Below, one piece after another: positions 22,437-37,400 of a stretch of DNA of 64,000 nt (positions within the stretch are counted from its first letter, which is position 1; each line of letters opens with the position of its first letter). The position numbers and the translations under genes are program-made. The DNA comes from Malania oleifera (Eukaryota > Streptophyta > Magnoliopsida > Santalales > Ximeniaceae), in NCBI RefSeq assembly GCF_029873635.1, contig NC_080422.1, positions 2,832,001 through 2,896,000 of the forward strand, in the 5' to 3' direction. Under the pieces are notes generated by a model. The model saw only the letters and a list, made by a program, of their open reading frames with translations. It made no database searches and was not told the origin of the DNA.

Positions 22437-25400
22437 AGAGTTGCATCGGTACACTGGGTGAAGGTAAGCTTGCATCTATAAAGGGGTGGTGCCAGTTCTT
22501 AATAATGACTTCTTGGCAAGAAAAGGAATGGTCTGGAAAGCATACAATTGGTGGATTTTCCCCCGTTGTTATTTCATTAAAAAAATATGATTACCTCGAA
22601 CACAATAGTTTATGGTCACACCTAGAAGGTTCTAAATTCTAGTATAATGCCTATTCTATTTTAGTGAATCAATTGTTATTTCATTAAAAAAATATGATTA
22701 CCTCGAACACAATAGTTTATGGTCACACCTAGAAGGTTCTAAATTCTAGTATAATGCCTATTCTATTTTAGTGAATAAGTTTGTATTGAATTTTATTTTA
22801 TATGATCTGCAATAGTCTCTGAACCAATTGATTTGTTTTGAATTCGTAATATTATTTTTTTCAGACATATTGGCCATTTTATTTCTAATAAATTTTGCAT
22901 CCGACATTCTATTTCCTTCTGTTCAGTCAACAGTTCCTGGTTTTAATTTAATTGGTAACCTTGCTCCTCTAGAAAAAGGGGGGGGGGGGGGGGGCTTACC
23001 AGCCGCTTGGTTTTAATTGGTCACCTTCCTCCTCTTGGAAAGAAGGGTCTTGCAAAGCCCACTTGAGTTTATGAGGAATGGACTTTGTAAACTTTGTAGA
23101 TTTATGGTGGTTTGAATGTGTTTTGATGCTGTTGAGTAGTTCTTGTTGATAAATTATGTTCTTCATCAGGATGACATACGAAGGGAGGCTCAAACAATGA
23201 GTTTGATAGATCATCCAAATGTAGTAAGGGCATATTGTTCATTTGTTGTTGAACGAAATCTTTGGGTGGTCATGCCATTTATGGCAGAGGGTTCTTGTTT
23301 ACACCTCATGAAGATTGCATATCCAGATGGATTTGAAGAATCTGCGATTGGTTCGATCCTGAAAGAAACTCTTAAGGCTTTGGAATACCTCCACCGTCAT
23401 GGACATATTCATCGTGATGTTAAGGTCAGTTGAATGGTAAAATTTTATTTTAGTTGTCCAACCATGAAAGGGAAAAATATTTTCTAGGTTGGAAAGTCAT
23501 TATTCTAGTTATTTTTTTCTTGAGATTTTATTTTTGTTTCAGGCTGGAAATATACTACTTGATAGTAATGGGGCAGTGAAGCTTGCTGACTTCGGTGTTT
23601 CAGCCTGCATGTTTGACAGTGGTGATAGAAAACGATCAAGAAATACATTTGTGGGAACACCATGCTGGTGAGATACATTGTGATTTGATCCTTAAGATGA
23701 TTTGGTGCTTGACGAGGCTACATATTTGGTTCCTCAAATATAGGGCTGTCGTAGTTGTAGTATATACCTAAAAGGTTTAATTTCATCTGCCTATATTGGC
23801 TAAAATATATCTTAATTCCTCAAATATAGAATTTTCACAAATTGGTCCCTTAAATTTTAAAAAACTTTCAGTTTCATTCCCATCCATTTTTCTTGAGTAC
23901 ATTTTTGGTTCCTGAAATAGAGCCTTGCCATGGTGTCTTACTAATTTAAAAATGTTAAGAAGAGTAAATTAGCTTTTGATATGACAACTATATGATGGGT
24001 AGTTGTTTATTTCCAATCCTTGATCTTGGTCAATGCTATCCATCTATTCTAGCCTTATTTTCTTGCTATGTACTTCTTCAAAATGTATATGATGGTCCAT
24101 CCAAAAGAAACTAAAGATTTGGCTGCCGGCCCATTAAAACAGTTTTACATGTGCGTGTGTGCCCATTAAAATGTAATGCTTTTGGTCTCTCTAATCATCA
24201 TAACTCTGTCCATTCCTTGTTTGTTCCCTATATTTATAATTGAAATTTATTAAATTTGAGGGACTAAATTGCAACAACCCTATATTTAAAGGACCAAAAT
24301 GTATATTAGCATATTTATTGGACAAAATTGAAACGTTTTAAATTTTTATGGGCTAAGATCTTGACAACCTTATATTTTTGGGATTAAAAATATATTTTAT
24401 CCTTGTTTTTTAATAAGTAAAATGGAGCATTTTAGCATCATCATTAATATTTGTTAGTTTGTAGTACATGTATCTATTTTTACAAAAAAAGTATTAATTA
24501 TAATTTAAAAAATAATCTGAAAGCGATAGACAAAAAGATGGAGAAAGTAGAAGAAAAAGGGAGAGTTTGAAATTTATGTGCATGTGAGAGAGAGGGGGAT
24601 GGCCCTTATGAGAACACATGGAGGAACTGTGGTGGGAGGGATTCGTTACATAGTCTTTATATGGTTAATAAGTAATTTGACAACAGCATGAAGTTTTTTG
24701 AATTCCTAAAATATTTTTGTAATGGATTGCCTTCTCTAAAAATTAGGAAAATAAGATTTTTTTGTTTAAATAATTCTTATCTACTTGCTTTTATGAAAAA
24801 AAAAAAAAAAGAAATCTTGAAGGTTTGATCTATGCACATTGTGTGCCGCCATGGCTAGTGTGTGTGTGTGTGTTCGTAAATATAGAACACTTTCATAGAT
24901 GGTATATTTGTAGTTGTTCACATCTGCCTAAAGAATCATATTTCTTTATAGTTTATAATGTGTATAGATTTAGTAGTGTTGTTGCTGTTATTATTATAAT
25001 TGCTGCTGCTGCTGTTCACAGATTTTAAATTGATTTTTTTTTTTATAATTATTATAGGATGGCACCAGAAGTGTTGCAGCCAGGAGGTGGATATGATTTC
25101 AAGTGAGTATTTTTCTAAACATGAAGTATAGAGACAGAGATGAGAACTGAGGGGCTTTAGGTCCAAAGTAAACTTGTCCATTTTATTTTTCCGTTTATGT
25201 CACTTTAAATATATTGGGGAATCCTGCACTGCCACTTTCCAAAAGACTGTTGACTTAATATTACTTTTTCTGGCTGCCAGATGTCAGTGCACTAGTGCAG
25301 AAATACCAAGTCTAAACAACCATTTAGTTTGCCTGTGAGAGTTAGGGAAAAGCTCTATGCTGTAACTCACCAGAAAGGCGGGGTGACATTTTTTATTTCA

Positions 25401-28400
25401 CTAAGTCTTAGTGATAAAATGACTTCCCCATCTTTGGATATTTTGCCCTTTGCTTGCTTTGGGATGAAATTCAAAATTAGGGAAGGGAGCATGGATTTTT
25501 TAGAATTTGGCTTAAGAATTTGATTTGATATTATTGCAGATCTGTTACAGGCATGTGCTTTGCATATTTGTTGAATTGTATATATTTGTTCTGCTCCTTT
25601 GCCTATGGTTCTATGCATGGAATTGCCTTCCTAGTTGCTTTTAACCTTGTTTGGGTGTTCCAAGGTAAAAAATGTTCTCACATTGACCAGGGAAGATTGA
25701 TGTTCAATTGTTGAAAATGCCATCTCGTTTTCCAGTTTTCCACATTTGTATATTGTTTTCCAACTTCTCCAAATAAATGTTAGAAAACTGGAAAACAAGG
25801 TCGTATTTGTGTATTTCTTGAAAAACTGGATATGGAAAATGGAATCTGTTTTCCACAACCAAACAGCCCAAGCTCCCCCCCACACCCCCCTCTTTTTTGA
25901 GAGTATGGATCAGCTAATAACCATTATGTGGATAAACACTGTTGCTAGATGAGCGGACAATTCATGCTGTCTTACCCATGTCATGATCCTATTATGTTTC
26001 TCGTTTAGAAACCTTGGATAAGTTAATCGTGGTGATGGCAAGGTTTTTTCTTTGCCATGTTGTTGATGGATCTGATGCATATTGATTGCATGCCTTTTTT
26101 TGGAGAATGTTCTCCCTACTAGTTTTTGGATGCAACCTTGAAAAATGGAAATTTTTTTTCTTAATTTAAGCATCACAGTTGTTAGTTACAGCATTTTTGG
26201 GTGCTTCTGCTGTTGTAACAATGTCGTATTAGTTGCAATACTTCCTGAACTATTGTGGCTGTTGCTACAATAATCTGGGAAAGAACAGGAATTCATTGGT
26301 TTGGCTGAATGTTCTGGATGAGAATAAGGAATAACAATACGGAATATTATGGCAGTAGTATGGCTTAATGACTCATTTTACATCTACAGAGAGACACACA
26401 TGTATGCGTGGTCATTTTTCATGTGCAAACTTCAGAGTGGATTGTTGTCAAACTTGTGGTGTCCATAGAATCATATAATGGGGTTTTACAGTTTGGTCAT
26501 GCTTCAGTCTCTTTTTTCCTTGGGTAGAGAAAATTTTCACCCTCTTACCAACAATGTGCAGAATTGAGTCAAATTTATATTAGCAATATTTTTCCATGTA
26601 CCATAAGTAGAAAGAATGTTAGATTTATCACTTGTTTGCTTATTGAATCATTCTTTTGCAGAGCTGACATCTGGTCATTTGGAATAACTGCACTTGAATT
26701 GGCTCATGGTCATGCACCCTTTTCAAAATACCCCCCTATGAAGGTATTTACTTTTGTCTGTGAGGATTTAACAATAACATGGTATGGAAAATTCGTTGGA
26801 AAGGCATGACAGAAATATCTGACGTGCATCTCTCTTCCTGCCCATAGGTTCTACTGATGACCATACAGAATGCCCCTCCTGGACTTGATTATGACCGTGA
26901 TAAAAGGTTCTCTAAGGTATTGTATTCCTTTTGGCTGGTGAGAAAATATTTAGGTTGCTCATAATTTATTGTGATTTAAACTATTGAATCAGCTTCAATC
27001 GTAACTTTGTCTGTAGGCAGGTCAAGAGGCTATAATTATAGTTGTTTAGTTGGCATGCTGCATTTTATTTCTCTTTTAGAGCAATGTTCTAATCAGAGGA
27101 TTTCCAGTTGTGATCAGTCTTTTAAAGAAATGGTTGCAATGTGCTTGGTGAAAGATCAAACAAAGAGGCCGACTGCCGAGAAGTTGCTTAAACATTCCTT
27201 TTTCAAGCATGCAAAGCCTCCAGAGCTTTCTGTGAAAAAACTTTTTGCTGAACTGCCACCCCTCTGGAACCGTGTGAAAGCCCTCCAGGTGCACTGCCAT
27301 ATGGTTTTGATGCATGAATTAGCCCTCATTTCTGCCTGTATAATGTTTAATAAATTCACTCACCCTTTTCAGCTTAAAGATGCTGCACAATTAGCCTTAA
27401 AGAAAATGCCGTCAGCTGAGCAAGAGGCGATATCACAGGTTGGAGAAATATCTGGGTCATAAACATTTGAATTCAACTTTGATTTTTCTGTGGTTAGGTC
27501 TGTCTAACTTGTAGTATCACTTTCTGGTGTTTGCTTTTCATTATAGTTTTTGATTCTTTGTAGGCCTTCTAATGGGAAATAGTCCAACAATTACAAGTAT
27601 ATACACTAGTGAAAATAAGCACAATTTTTGTATGAAAGAACACATGACATTATCTAGAATGGTCACTCATTGAATCTGTCTTGCGCATAATGAAAAGGTT
27701 GAATAAACTAATAAATTGGTTGGTTTTGACAAAAAAACTTGAACACATGCATACACTGATTTAAAAAATGCGATAATTTGGCGGATTCATGATATTTAGA
27801 GGTCACTGAACTTGTGTGTGTGTGTGTATGGGCTTGTTTGTGGGTACTAATGTTGTTTTGTCTTTATCAGAGTGAGTACCAGCGAGGTGTTAGTGCCTGG
27901 AACTTTGATATTGAGGATTTGAAAGTCCAGGCATCACTGGTATGTCTAGATTTATTATTTTATTTGTTGAAATTCATCTTTTTAAGATGTTGATATTCTT
28001 GAATAACGTGCTTCTTTGACTGTTCTCTTTCTTCAAACTGATCTGATTTTCCCACCTTCCTGGTAGGTTCAAGATGATGATGAAATTACAGAGGCACGGG
28101 AAGAAGATGAAATTGTGAAATCTTTTATTAATTATAAGGTCATGCTAGATACCATTTATGTGCTCTTCCATCTTCCTGCTACTGTGCCTGATTAAATGCC
28201 ATGTTCTTAACATTTTGGCGTTTAACTTTTTTCTTGGAAAATTATCCTGCCCTACTACAGACTACTAAATAGTTTGCTTTTGCAGGACACAACCGTCTCC
28301 AAATTTAGCTTGGGTAAATCAGTGAGCACTAATGACCTTGTTTGCAGGTAAATGTTCCAGTGCCCATAATTGCTGAAGCCTGGAATTCATAAATATTCCA

Positions 28401-31400
28401 ATATTTACTGCCTTTATTAGTATGATTTTTTCACATTGAATTGTGCATTTTGATTTTGAGATGCACAATGAGATGTGTCTGATAGAAGTGACACTATTTG
28501 TGTGCATGCAAATGCTTAAAGTCGTCTTTGAGATAATAGATATGCTATTTCAAGATACAAAACATGAGAGTTATGTATGACAATGAAGAGTAAACATGTC
28601 CATATGCTTTACAGTGTGTTGCAAACAAAGGATTAGTACTTTATAAGTAACTTCAACTTTGGCTGGCATTTCCTGCCATTTTGTGTTATTTGCCATTTAG
28701 GAAGTGAAAAATTGATATAGTGTTGCTTTTTCCATCGATCCAAAGTTACATTTAATTTTTTTTTTTTTTAAATATGGAATGAAAAGTTGGAAAGATTGTA
28801 AATTTGGGGAGGACGTGGTATAGATAAATAAAGATAAGCAATTGTAGGGTGAAGGCTTATGTTAAGTTTGGTTTAGGGTGTTCTCTTAGTATCCAATAGG
28901 ATAGCGGGGGAGGTAGGCTGCTCACCTGTTCCCTCAAAAGTAATGTCTTTGAAGCTCTCTCGATCACATATGAGTAACCACCGAGGATCTAATGAGCATA
29001 CATCTTAAGCTCGGGAAAGCTACCAAAGTACTGTCCAAATAAACATCAACGTCATAGAGACATACTGAATCCATTCCCATGATAATCAAATCCATGTTAA
29101 CCAAACTTGTCTCCAAGTCAAAATAACATACGAAAACCATGTGTCATGGTCGTAAGACTCTAAGACTGTGACACTTGAATCTATATTACATCTCATTTCG
29201 TAAGTAAACCTCTACAATATGCAGACCATCTCTTGTCTAGGTATTGCCATGTTGGTTACTGAAGTAGATGATGTAGTGGATGAATTAAATCATTAGCTCT
29301 TGGCTGAAAAATCTGCACTCTCACAATTTCGGTATATTTCTTAGCATTCTACCAAAATTCTCGATGGATTTCCCATACAAACTAGTCTTCTAAAATTCTT
29401 CGACATGAATAAGAGACTCTCACCATGGATGGATTTTAGAAGAAAATCACTACTTTTATTTTATTTATTTTTCTTTTATGTTTTGACCTGTTCTTGAATA
29501 TTTATGGCATGAATGTCTTCATGATGGATGTTAATACGTGCATTTTAGATATTTCACTAAAGCATGGAAAGTTGTAGCACTGCTTCTATTTAAGTGGGGA
29601 TGTGAAATATTATCAACTTGCTTTTAGTGATCTAGTTGCTCCTGGGATTGTCTAGGATATATTAAAGTTGATTTGGCTTCTCCTTGAAATTTGTCTGGGC
29701 AGGCATGCTCAACTTAGCATTGCTTAGTCTTTACTAAATGTATCTAAACTCTGAAAAAAGTTGAAGTTTGGTTTGTTTGTCCTTTTTATGTTAGGGCATT
29801 ATTTTTATTAAGACTTTCTCTTCTCTCTCCGCACGAGACTGCAGTCTTTGGAATCTTCCCGTTTGCATATATAATTTCTTCTATTTTTCACACGCTGCTC
29901 ACAATAATTATGTTTCTTAAGCATGACGATGTTTTGATAAAATTTGTTTTAATCATTTTGCAGTGATTAAATTTCTTTCTAATTGTTTTGAAAGGTTTTG
30001 CAATATTCCTTTGTATTATAATTTTGATGCATTCAATCATGTGAAGCATAACTTTGTTTTGCATCTATGTCAAGACTTAGTTAAGACTGATCAAAGTGTG
30101 TCCAATCTGCAGCGCATCCATCAACGATCATTTGATGTTTGAACTTTCAATCTACTTGAGATAGTATTAGCTTTGGCATATCTATTGATTGCATGGTGAA
30201 CATGTCACACCTTGTGAAGGGCTGCACGGCACTAACTAACACTCTTGCTTAACTAGTCAACCGAAGGTGTACCGTGGTTTACCACAATACCACGTTCACA
30301 ACCATTGAATGCAAAGTAAGCAGAAGCAGTAAGCAAGCATGTAAGTAAATGAGAATCATACGTTTGACATTAAAGCAACGCAATTCATTATCAACACTTC
30401 TATAGGAGAGGTGTTTAGTGAGTGAGACAAGTAGGCTAAACACGTTTACAAATGCTAATAGTAAATTTTACAATGATTAATGAACAGTTACCCTTTCTTA
30501 AAGAGCTTTATATGCTATTCTAGCTTTGACACTAGGAAACATCAAATTGACCAAGGAGTCATACTCCCACTTTACACTAAGGCGTAAACATACTTGAATA
30601 AATTCTATACTACCATTTACATCATGATTGTTGTCACAGGGTCAAAATTCACCACTTACATTGTGATGGCACCAAGTGATACACTTGGTTTAGCCAATGT
30701 CACACACACACACACATAAATTCGTTGGTTAACTCCTGTAAGTGTATAGTAATTGAAACAACATTCATAAGGCAGCCAAATTTACAGGAGCAACACCTCC
30801 CAACATTTTCTTCTATTCAAAGACAAGGATATATATTCTAACATGTGCACGAACACACTTAGCTTGTTCCTCCTTTCTGTCCCATGCCACCCACATGTTA
30901 AATTGATACACAGTAGATATCCTAAACTGCCTTGGGCCTGCAGTTGACAACCCCAACTGCCTAGGTTGTGGTGGATGTAACTAGAAATTGCCAGCAAGGC
31001 TAAAACATGTTATGCTTACAAGTAAATTGTTAAAAAGATGCCCAGATATCAGCCCAAGAATTTATTCACTAACCAAGCCTGTCTGTCAGCCATACAAGGA
31101 TAAACTGCCAAGTAAATGCCCTGTCTGGTCAACTTGTCAACACTGAAAGCAATTAATATTGACACTGTATACTCCCACGAGTCAACATTTGTCTAGCATG
31201 GTTTCTCCTTAACCATGACTTGTTCTATGTCCCAACAACAACAAATTTCAATGGGGCACTTGATGTAACCAAGTTAACCATCCAACCATGTTAACCGAAA
31301 CTAGCCACTGCAAGCAACCTTGTCAAGGACCATGACCCCAACCATGTCCATCCCTGACTCAGTCAAGTAGGCAACTTCACATCTATGTGCTCCTTTAGCA

Positions 31401-34400
31401 ACATAGATTAACCAACCAAGAAGTATCAAGACAACCCATGACAAGCCGTCTTAAGTTGCTGCCTTGGCTCATGGTCTGCCCATGTTGGCGCCTTGGCAAT
31501 GTCAAGCTACTCAAGGGTTTGACAAACTACTTCCACTAGAAGGCACCAACGACCTCGTTGGGAGGCTGTCAATGTAATCCCTTATTTGTTTTTCAAATTG
31601 TGATAAAGTCACATCCCACTCCCATGTAGTTTCTGCTTCTGATAAACCCTTCCACTTTACTAGATAATGGGTTCTTCTATTCTTCTTACTCTATCCCTTC
31701 GTTCTATGATCAAGTCAACATCCTTGTCAAATTGTTTCCTTATCACTGGTGGAGCTCTCTTTGCCTGCCTCCTATTCTCATTTAAGAGGCCTGCATAGTA
31801 AGGCCTCAAGAAGCTCATATGGTAGGTTGGGGAAGCTTTCATTCTATCAGGCAGCTTCAATCCTTAAGCAACATTTCCCACCTTCTTTTGAATTTCAAAT
31901 GGGTCATCATACTTGGGGGTCAATTCCCTATGCAATGTCTGCTACTAATCTTCCATATCTGAGTTGTTAGTTTCAGAAGAATCATATCTCCTTCTTGAAA
32001 TTGAACATCCCTTCTCTTTCTGTCTGCATATGTTTTCGTCCTCCAGGCTGCCTTAGACAAGCTATCTCTTGCCTCTTCAAGCATCTCCTATTTACTGCTG
32101 GCTAATCGGTATGCAGCAGAACATTTCCCATCACTATGTTGTATAGGAACCTCATGTGGAGTGAGTGGCTGAAACCCCAAAGCCAACTCAAACGGATTCA
32201 TTCATGTAAGTTGTAGCAGAACTGGGCAATATCAAGTAAATCAACCCAATTCTTTTGACTTGCAGTCACATAGTGTTTTAGATACTCCAGCAAAGCCTTC
32301 ACCCTCTCAGTTTGAACATTGGTCTGGGGATGATTGCTTGTTGAAAACTTCAACTCAGTTCCCATCTGATTGAACAAGTGTGTCCAAAATCTACTCGTAA
32401 ATATGGTGTCTCAGTCACTTACTGTATCATCTGGCATCCCTAAGTGTTCCATGACATGTTTGAAGAACAATTCTGCAGCCACCTTTGCAAGAAAAGCATG
32501 TGGTGTCGGTATGAACACTACATACTTGGAGAACCTGTCACAATCCTAAAAATGGACCACCTGTCCTTTACCTTTGGTAAACCCACAATGAAATCCATAG
32601 ATACATTTCTCCATGTGTTTTCTGGAATAGGAAGAGGTTGCAGCAACCTTGCCTCCCTTTGTCTTTCCAGCTTATCTTTTGACATATATGTTTTGACATA
32701 AGCTTCAACATCATCTTACATTTTAAACGAAAAATACGATCTAGTTAATAGTTCCAACATTCTTTTCCTTCCTGGATGACCAGCCCATTGTGCATCATGC
32801 GCCTCTTGCAGTAATTCATTTATGAGTTCACCAGTAGAAGGAATGTGTATTCTGCTACCTTTTGTGTATAACAAACCTTCCTACAACTAATACTGGCACA
32901 ATCCCATCATTCACTATTTGCTGGAGTCTATTGAACTCAGAATCTGTCTTTGCAGCATCCCAGGCATGGTCTAAGAACTTGCATTCTAACTATGTAAGGG
33001 TTGTGACAAATGCCTTCACTTCTTTCTGACTCAAAGCATCAACCACCTGATTCTACCTTCTTGGTTTGTGTACCCATTCAAAGTCGAACCGAGCCAGAAA
33101 CTCTTGCCACCAAGCCTGCTTTGGTGAGAGTTCTGAGTTTTGAAGTAAGTGTTGGCCACATTATTAGGCACCACAGTAAACTGAGTTCCAAACAGATAAT
33201 GCTCCTAGTCTCCAAATGATGCACCACTGCGGTCATTTCTTTTTCATGAGTGGAGTACCAAGTCTCAACCTCTTTCAACTTTCTACTTTCAAAGGCCACA
33301 GGATGTCTCTCTTGCGCAAGAATTCCTCCAATGGCTCTATTTGAAGCATTTGTATGTACCTCAAAAGGTAGATCAAATATAGTTAATGCGGCACTGATTT
33401 TGATGACATTGCCAGCTTCAGGGTTCAGGCCATCAAAGGAATTTTGACACTTATCTGTCCATGTCCATTTGTTGTCTTTCATCAACAAATCTGTCAATGG
33501 GGCAACTCTTTTTGAGTACTCTTGAATGAACTTTCGATAATCGATAGTAGTATCCAAACTTAGAAATGAACGTAACTCGGACACCTTTGATGGTGCAAAC
33601 CAATCAAGAATGGCCTTTATCTCTTCTATTCATCAATGCACACCTGCCCTTTGCTAACCCAATGTCCCAAGAACATTACTTGACAACAAAATTCACGCTT
33701 CTCCTTCTTGACATACAGTTGTTTTTCCTTCAGCTTAGTGAACACTTTTCTCAAGTACTACACATGGTCTTCCAAAGAATTGCTGTAAACAGCAATGTCA
33801 TCCTAATAGATAACAACAAATCGATCTATAACTTCATAGAAAACATCATTCATTAAATTACAGAAAGTATTCTAATAGATAACAACAAATTGATGCACAA
33901 CTTTATAGAAAACATCATTCATTAAATTACAGAAATTTGCATGGGCATTAGTCAAATTGAATGGCATTACTAGAAACTTGTAGGAACCAAATTGAGTCAT
34001 CACGCCATCTTAGACTCATCCTCCTCTACAATCCTCACTTGCCAATAGCTTAACTGCAAGTCTAGCTTTGTGAAGAATGATGCTTTTGCCAATTGATCGA
34101 CTAGCAACTCAACATTGGTGTGATCCCAAGGGGGGGGGGGTGTGAATTGGGTTTTAAAACTTTTCGGCTAATTTAAACTAAGTGTCGATTCACCAAATAT
34201 TATTTCCCTTTCAAAATATACACGTGTATGTAAAACAATTGAACAATGAATACATATATACACGAGTGCCGCAAAACTCATTTAAATTGAATGTGTGCAT
34301 GCAAATAATTATAATTATAAATGAACAGACATACACATGAAAATTAAAGTGCAGAAATTAAATGAGATAAGGAGAGAGAAACAGACGATATTTGTTATCG

Positions 34401-37400
34401 AGGTTCGGCCAAATGAGCTTACGTCCCTGCCTTGGGCATACTTCCCAAGGATTACATTATCCCTGTTCGCTTAAATGGGCGGAGCATAAGCCATTTACAT
34501 CATTTCCTTATGGGGCGAAGAAAACCCCAGTTCAATTTTTGCATTGAACCGAACAGGTCTCACTTACAGGGTTGAGACTCTCCAGTTCAATTTCCGGGCT
34601 GATCCCAACCGGTTTCACTTACGGGGCTGAGACTCTCCAGTTTAATTAACGGACTGAACTTAACTGATACATTAAAAATACTTTTGTGCATATAAATATG
34701 CTTCTGAATACAAGCAGAAATGTATAACATTAAAACTCTTAAATGCACACTCCAATGATATAAAATTTGGCTCAGTGGAGTAAGGGTGTTTTTCTAAAAA
34801 TGATATTTTCATTCTTTCAAAAGATGTATATGATAAACACTTAAAGATTTAAACTCTATAAAACATTTTCTCCAAAAATGTTTATCAATCAAATAAATGG
34901 GAAAAACTCAAAGATTTACTCTCAAAATGATTTTTTAAAAATGTGAGTTTAAGTGAGAGCAAATGAACTTTGATATAAAAATGTATGCCCAAATTAAATA
35001 CTCTCTTAAAAAATATTTCAAAGAAATAATCAAAGAGAGTTTAAAGAGTGTAAAGATTTTTACCCCAAAAAAAGGATTTTTGAAATAAAAATGTGTTTTG
35101 GGGGAACTTTGATTAGAATAAAATTAGAGAGAAAAATTGACTAATCAAAGTTGCTAATCAAAGCAAATAAAGGGGTATTTATAGTTTTTCAAGAAATTTT
35201 GACCGTTGGGGACACGCTCGGTATTTTAAAAAATGTTTAATTATAATTAAGACGTGATTAGCACTGAAAAACTAACCCAACCCGAGATGTTCGGTCGACC
35301 GGTCCTTAGGGTCGGTCGTCCAAACACTCAAAAAGAGTAAGAGTGAATTCTTGGGTTTGGGTGACTGAATGCAAGTTTGGGTGGCTAAACCTAAGGCGGT
35401 TTTCCATTCGTTCGTGACTTCGGGTGCTTGGTCCATGGTTCGGGTTGCCGAACTTCACTAGCTGGTCGCTCGGGCCTATTTTGAACTACAAGTTCGGTCA
35501 CGCGTGGAAGTTGGAAAAAGTCAAGACTAAGGTTCGGTCAACCGTGGAAGATACTTTCATTTTTGGTTTGGTCGCCCGAGGCTCAGTCAACTATTTGACT
35601 TTTTGGCCAACAATGTGTTCGGTCGACTGAGGGCTATAACACATATATCGGTAGGTCGCCCGAGGCCTTTAATTAAGCCTAAAAACCTAACGTCGGTCGA
35701 ACGAAGTCACCTAAAGCTGTTCAAAAACCTTTGTTTGAGTTTAGTTTTTATGAAAAGGGTTTTTAGTTAAGCTCTAGATGCCCTAAGGTCAGTCTATAGT
35801 TTTGTCCGAGCATTCAATTTATATTATGCAGATGCATGCATTATTACAGACCAAAATATAAAAACCTAAATGCAATTTACAATAGAAATGAACAAATGTC
35901 TTCTTTCTTCTTTGCTCTTTTGTGTGGAATTCGCCTGAAATGCATAATCTTTAAGTGCATTAGGCTTCCATTTTTTCGTATCTTATGTCCGTGCCGAAAT
36001 GTAAATTTGTTGAGACCCTAAGTGCACACATAAGATACAAATGCTTTGTCAGCATCAAAAAAAGGATCGGACTTAAAAAGCTAACAATTGGGGACTAGTT
36101 ATGTGTTTTTTATTGTAACCTTGTTCAATGCTCAATAATCTACACACATCCACAGTGAACCGTCTTGCTTCTTTTAGAACAACATTGGTGTACCATAGGG
36201 AGCCTTGGAGGGTTGAACAAGTCCTGAACTCAAAAAATCATCCAATTGCTTTCTTAATTCTGCCAACTCCAAAAGTCCATTTTGTAAGGGGCTTTTGTAG
36301 GAGATCTAGCACCAGGCATCAATTCCATTTGATGATTAGTTGCATGTCTGGGTGTAAGAATTTTTGGGATTTTAGCAGGCATGACATTAGAAAATTCTCC
36401 CAAAAGTTTTGCAATCACATCGGGAACCTCCACCATTTGGTCTGGTTTGATCTCCACAAGTGCAGCCAAGAATGTGGAGGCCCCCTTAATCCACCACTAT
36501 GCATGGCTGAGATGACACCCATCTTCCTCTTGCCACACTTCTTGGTACACCACGACAGCTTAGTGTCACCACTTAAAGTACATTATAGCCACGGGTTGTT
36601 TGGCCTCCTCTGAGTCGGTCCTTGCCGCATGAAAGTATTGTTCCATGTTTGGTAAGAAGTTCTCCAACTCACAAGAATCATGGGCACTCCGGTTTCGACA
36701 CCTTTTTTAATCCATACTCTATCCCATATAGTTGGAATTTCCTGTAGTATGAACCATCAAGTTCATCTTAGCATTTAAATCCCCTAACTGGATCTGTAAA
36801 GCTTCTACTATTGTGTGGAAGTCCTCTGGCATTTCCACAATGATACCTTGTTGATATTTTTGTGATTGCTCCAATACATCAACATGTTCAGTAAGTTTGA
36901 CCATCTCTAAGGCTAACTGGTTGGCTGAATTAGCTTGCACCTGTAGCGCATTAATTCTATTTGGTATTGGTTGGCTTGGTCTCTTACTGATCTTTCATGC
37001 AATCCCACAATATGAATGCATGGTTTGCCCACACCAGTTGCCTTGGCAATGTCGAGCTACTCAAGAGGCTGATAGTTACCCATCCCATGTACACAAGGCA
37101 AGCTGTCACAATCAAGCATAATGACTTGAAAAGCTTGGTTCGTGACAACTTGGGATTTGGGTCCTTCCTCAGGCCGCTTACGCTTTATTGTATCATCTGG
37201 TTTTTTTGGGCTACAATGTGTATTTTTATGCTCCTATAATGATTGATATGTTTGTGCATGGTCAGTTTGGGGCATGCTATGACTATAACTCAATTTTATT
37301 TTTTGAGAAGAAAGAATAATATTGAAGATGCATATATAGTCAATGAGTGTTCATGTCTTTGCAAATTATGTCATGGTCAATGCATTAGATTTTGGCTATA

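Larger units (their letters stand above)
30203..37090 (-). mobile_element. Ty3/gypsy chromovirus fossil, antisense in kinase intron 11
   Basis: Reading on the minus strand, parts lie in family order: gag-like stretch (36,719-36,940), reverse transcriptase start (36,254-36,469, [11 protein letters not shown] region), reverse transcriptase and RNase H (33,078-34,113, with [18 protein letters not shown] and [11 protein letters not shown]), integrase remnant (about 31,900-32,900), and the integrase tail leading to a chromodomain-like end (31,660-31,860, FLRPYY region). A TGTCACACC end at 30,203 is the likely outer edge of the 3' LTR; the 5' LTR was not recognised and the right boundary is approximate. 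It is broken in many places and was later split by a solo LTR. It lies antisense to the host gene. Confidence 0.8.

Noticed and set aside
24855-25028. Frame with GT-repeat and poly-Ala/Ile coding in kinase intron 3
   Set aside because: It is built on microsatellites and lies wholly inside an intron defined by exons with matching phases.
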